DNA from: Candidatus Rifleibacteriota bacterium
GTDB taxonomy: Bacteria; UBP17; UBA6191; JACPRK01
DNA: 8,673 nt
Assembly: GCA_016213865.1 (NCBI GenBank)
Contig: JACQZL010000040.1
Location: 1 to 8,673, forward strand
Reading direction: 5' to 3'
Below, piece by piece: positions 7,075 through 8,673 of the stretch (position 1 is the first letter of the stretch; each line of letters begins with the position of its first letter). The position numbers and the translations under genes are program-made. The notes under the pieces were generated by a model that made no database searches, was not told the DNA's origin, and was given only the letters and a program-made list of their open reading frames with translations.

Positions 7075-7092
7075 GGTGACTTGCCGGTCACC
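7075..7092. terminator. Possible bidirectional terminator hairpin in convergent gap
   Basis: A 6-bp perfect stem (GGTGAC 7075-7080 with GTCACC 7087-7092) with a TTGCCG loop lies 39 bases past the protease stop, between two convergent genes. It has no T-tract on either strand, so intrinsic termination is only a guess from position; Rho-dependent ending is equally possible. The rest of 7037-7153 is GC-rich with weaker CCGGG/CCCGG pairings. Confidence 0.3.
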
Positions 7093-7153
7093 GATCACGT
7101 GCCCACCCGGGACTTCCGCACGCAGCCGCCGGAGGTCTTCGGGCCCCCGGAGC

Positions 7154-8023
7154 TCACTTCCCGCCGGGAGCGGTCGTGTCCGTGCCTCGTGGACTTCCGG
7201 GGTGCGCAGCCTCGCGAGAGTGGTAGATGAGCACCGAGCGGCTGGAGCCTGTGTCGCTGGAGAGGGCCCAGGGCAAGTCGGGGACCCAGATCTGGTGTAC
7301 CTGAGTCCCGTCCATCTCTCGGGTCAGACTGACGAAGACCATCTGCTCGGGCGGCGTGCTCTTGAATCCGGAGCGCTTCTCGAGGTCGTGGGGGGCGAAG
7401 CTGCGGGGGGAGAGGCCGGTCTCCTCGCCTTGGACGAGGTCCTTGGCGAACTTGAGCGGCGGGAGCTCCTCCGTGACTTCAAAGGTGCGTTTGAGGGCTT
7501 TGCCTCGCGGCTCGAGGATCGGGAAGGAAGGGAAATCGTAGGGAATGATGCTCTGTTCGGACAGGACGGGACGCGGCGTATCGCCGAACTCGTTCTGCTG
7601 GAACTCCGAGACGACTCTGCTCCCGCGGACCATTCGCAGCAGCTTGCCGCGCAACAGGGAGAGCGCGGTCTGGCCGTTGCCCAGCTTGTAGGAAGCGAAG
7701 ACGAGCGAGGCAAGGGCCGAGCTGCGATGCTCACGGTCCTTGACCTGGACCAGGTAGTGAAAGCCGTCCTTGTAACGCTGGACGCGCGACACGAAGAAGA
7801 CCCAGTTGGTCGGGGTCGACCACTCGGCCTTGCGACCCGGGGGGCCCGCCTCGGCCGTCCCCAGTTGCAGGGTGCGGTAGACGGTACTGACCGTCCAGGT
7901 CAGGCCCTGCTCCCACACGGGTGTGAGGGCCAGTGCGGGGGACGCGGCGGTCAGGAGGAGAAGAGCACCGATCCAGGGCCGGCAGGACCGGCCGAGCGCG
8001 TGGCGGAGCTGACTGACAGGCAT
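7154..8023 (-). CDS. Secreted protein of unknown function
   Basis: The predicted 289-residue protein has a clear signal peptide: basic n-region (RHALGRSCRP), hydrophobic core (WIGALLLLTAA) and a cleavage site after ALA (30-32). The mature region begins LTPVWEQGLTWTVSTVYRTL and looks beta-rich, with aromatic positions in TNWVFFVSRVQRY (72-84) and FHYLVQVKDRE (88-98). From ~150 it becomes proline-rich and charged, with a central EELPPLKFAKDLVQGEE (185-201) and a weakly ordered tail. The only cysteine, Cys14, lies within the signal peptide. The start is ATG 8023 because AAGGAG (8034-8029) sits five bases upstream and the signal peptide follows at once; the frame is open further upstream but that part has no such features. 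I do not recognise a family. It lies downstream of the zinc-ribbon gene on the same strand, separated by strong hairpins, and may share its transcript. Confidence 0.8.
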   Translation of the reverse strand: MPVSQLRHALGRSCRPWIGALLLLTAASPALALTPVWEQGLTWTVSTVYRTLQLGTAEAGPPGRKAEWSTPTNWVFFVSRVQRYKDGFHYLVQVKDREHRSSALASLVFASYKLGNGQTALSLLRGKLLRMVRGSRVVSEFQQNEFGDTPRPVLSEQSIIPYDFPSFPILEPRGKALKRTFEVTEELPPLKFAKDLVQGEETGLSPRSFAPHDLEKRSGFKSTPPEQMVFVSLTREMDGTQVHQIWVPDLPWALSSDTGSSRSVLIYHSREAAHPGSPRGTDTTAPGGK

Positions 8024-8044
8024 GGCATCTCCTTGAGGCGCGAG

Positions 8045-8095
8045 CTTGCCCGGCTGCGCCGGGCAAGAGCCGGCAGGGACGCCGGCCCTACTGCC
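8045..8095. repeat. Paired strong hairpins in minus-strand intergenic space
   Basis: The first hairpin has a perfect 10-bp stem, 8045-8054 (CTTGCCCGGC) with 8058-8067 (GCCGGGCAAG), closing a TGC triloop. The second is made of GCCGGC at 8069-8074 and again at 8081-8086 around AGGGAC; it can re-pair as GGCAGGG (8072-8078) with CCC (8086-8088) and TGCC (8092-8095). They sit between the stop of the zinc-ribbon gene and the ribosome binding site of the secreted-protein gene. No T-run follows, so this is either a leader structure of the downstream gene, an mRNA processing or stability element, or a member of the same repeat class as 3151-3281. Confidence 0.65.
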
Positions 8096-8111
8096 CTCGC
8101 GTTGCACGGGC

Positions 8112-8294
8112 TCACTGGAAATCTTGCGCGCTGGCCGTGAAGTGACCCGAACCAGAGATCTCGTACTCGGTCTCGCAGGCGCGGCAGACCAGGATGAGAC
8201 TCTCCTGGGTCATGTACACGTCGAATCCCTCGTCGCAGTCGTTCTCGCAGGAGACCTTGACTTGCTCCTTGGGAGCCTCGTTCTCTTCTTCCAT
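8112..8294 (-). CDS. Small putative zinc-ribbon protein (60 residues)
   Basis: This short gene encodes an acidic 60-residue protein with cysteines at 16, 20, 37 and 40, arranged as CENDC then CRAC (CX3C, 16 residues, CX2C). The pattern and the beta-like segments between (GFDVYMTQESLILV, then ETEYEIS) suggest a single zinc ribbon, although the first knuckle has three rather than two residues between its cysteines. No signal peptide is present, so it is cytoplasmic. The start is ATG 8294, with a GGAGG ribosome binding site five bases upstream; the open frame extends further but there it reads through repeat DNA. The frame ends at a TGA at 8112. I do not recognise a named family. Small zinc ribbons often bind nucleic acid or partner proteins, but nothing here shows which. 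Confidence 0.75.
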   Translation of the reverse strand: MEEENEAPKEQVKVSCENDCDEGFDVYMTQESLILVCRACETEYEISGSGHFTASAQDFQ

Positions 8295-8383
8295 GGCTAC
8301 CTCCGGGCGCTCCAGGCGCACCGCGGTCTGCCGAGGTTGCGGCTCGACCTCGCGGACAGGGGTGGACCGCCCGATCCGATTCC

Positions 8384-8413
8384 AGGATATCAGAGCGGCG
8401 AAGTCCGATGGAA
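8384..8413 (-). promoter_or_regulatory. Possible extended -10 promoter for zinc-ribbon gene
   Basis: Read on the minus strand, TG-A-TATCCT (8392-8384) fits an extended -10 element. TTCCAT (8413-8408) lies 18 bases before the -10 hexamer as a weak -35. The predicted transcript would start near 8377, about 80 bases before the ATG. It is one of the few AT-containing patches in a GC-rich region, but the match may be chance. Confidence 0.3.
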
Positions 8414-8489
8414 CCTCATGGTCAGGTCGCGGGTGCGTGTCTGGCAGGTGGTCCCACGCCTGTTGGGAAGGCCCTGGCTCGACTCTTCG

Positions 8490-8638
8490 ACACGGAGACA
8501 CGGAGTCACAGAGCCACAGAGAAAGAGAGACCGTGAGTGGCGACGTCCCTCGAATGACAAGACGAGGGAGGCTCGAGGAGTCGCGGCGCCTGCGAGCGAG
8601 GCAGAGGAAGATCCCTCTGTGCCTCTGCGTCTCTGTGT
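8490..8638. repeat. Inverted repeat built of degenerate 8-base units
   Basis: The left arm has four head-to-tail 8-mers: ACACGGAG (8490-8497), ACACGGAG (8498-8505), TCACAGAG (8506-8513) and CCACAGAG (8514-8521), then AAAGAGAG. The right arm, read on the opposite strand, has ACACAGAG, ACGCAGAG and GCACAGAG (8638-8615). Comparing the first three units of each arm, 20 of 24 positions agree. Inside lie further nested pairings: GCGAC (8540-8544) with GTCGC (8580-8584), and TCCCTCG (8546-8552) with CGAGGGA (8563-8569). The whole is therefore a long imperfect palindrome. From memory, CACGGAG/CACAGAG-type intergenic repeats are found in many unrelated bacterial genomes. No transposase is linked to it here. 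Confidence 0.8.
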
Positions 8639-8673
8639 TTCTCCCGCAAGGGAGGGCCACCTACGAAACATGC

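Larger units (their letters stand above)
8295..8673. other. 379-base non-coding right end
   Basis: No credible gene is visible. The stretch holds the ribosome binding site and a possible promoter for the zinc-ribbon gene, plus the inverted 8-mer repeat listed separately. Minus-strand open frames here encode peptides of the ETQRHRGT/LCDSVSPC type, which are translations of the repeat and not protein. Confidence 0.65.

Noticed and set aside
7064..8140. Plus-strand open frame of 358 codons opposite the secreted-protein gene
   Set aside because: No signal or motif, and it crosses the intergenic hairpins; the minus-strand frame has a signal peptide and a strong ribosome binding site.
8295..8671. 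Minus-strand upstream extension of the zinc-ribbon frame and an overlapping 93-codon frame
   Set aside because: They translate the 8-mer inverted repeat into ETQRHRG/SVSPC-type peptides, a usual artefact; the ATG at 8294 has its own GGAGG.

Overview
The window looks like chromosomal DNA from a GC-rich, diderm-type environmental bacterium. The coding sequences carry many secreted proteins, use G/C-ending codons and include GTG and TTG starts. The gene types (a DUF1343/NamZ muramidase, a matrixin protease with PKD-like repeats, a patatin-like lipase) fit Acidobacteriota, Myxococcota or related metagenomic lineages. That placement is an inference from gene style, not from a marker gene. I see no rRNA, tRNA, CRISPR array, integrase or transposase.

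Layout, left to right. On the minus strand lie a patatin-like phospholipase, cut off by the left edge of the window (1-970), and upstream of it a secreted NamZ/DUF1343 exo-muramidase (1044-2285). The two are probably co-transcribed. A short divergent intergenic space (2286-2379) separates them from the plus-strand genes. The first of these is a secreted SH3-like/coiled-coil protein of unknown role (2380-3132). Next comes a 335-base non-coding stretch that holds a compact array of short triloop hairpins (3151-3281). It is followed by a tightly coupled two-gene unit: a small secreted protein (3468-4061) and, overlapping it by four bases, a 992-residue secreted matrixin-type zinc metalloprotease (4058-7036). 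The protease carries a regulatory-like beta domain, four PKD-like repeats and a duplicated C-terminal module.

A convergent gap (7037-7153) with a possible terminator hairpin follows. On the minus strand are a secreted protein of unknown function (7154-8023) and, upstream of it, a 60-residue putative zinc-ribbon protein (8112-8294). A pair of strong hairpins separates these two. The right end (8295-8673) is non-coding, with a possible promoter and an imperfect inverted repeat built from degenerate 8-base units.

Functionally the window is mostly about the cell surface and exterior: peptidoglycan-fragment processing, lipid hydrolysis and extracellular proteolysis. I do not see a convincing new defence or mobile system. 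The most unusual signals are the hairpin array at 3151-3281, its structural echoes at 988-1004 and 8045-8095, the 8-mer inverted repeat, and the single cysteine just ahead of the protease domain.
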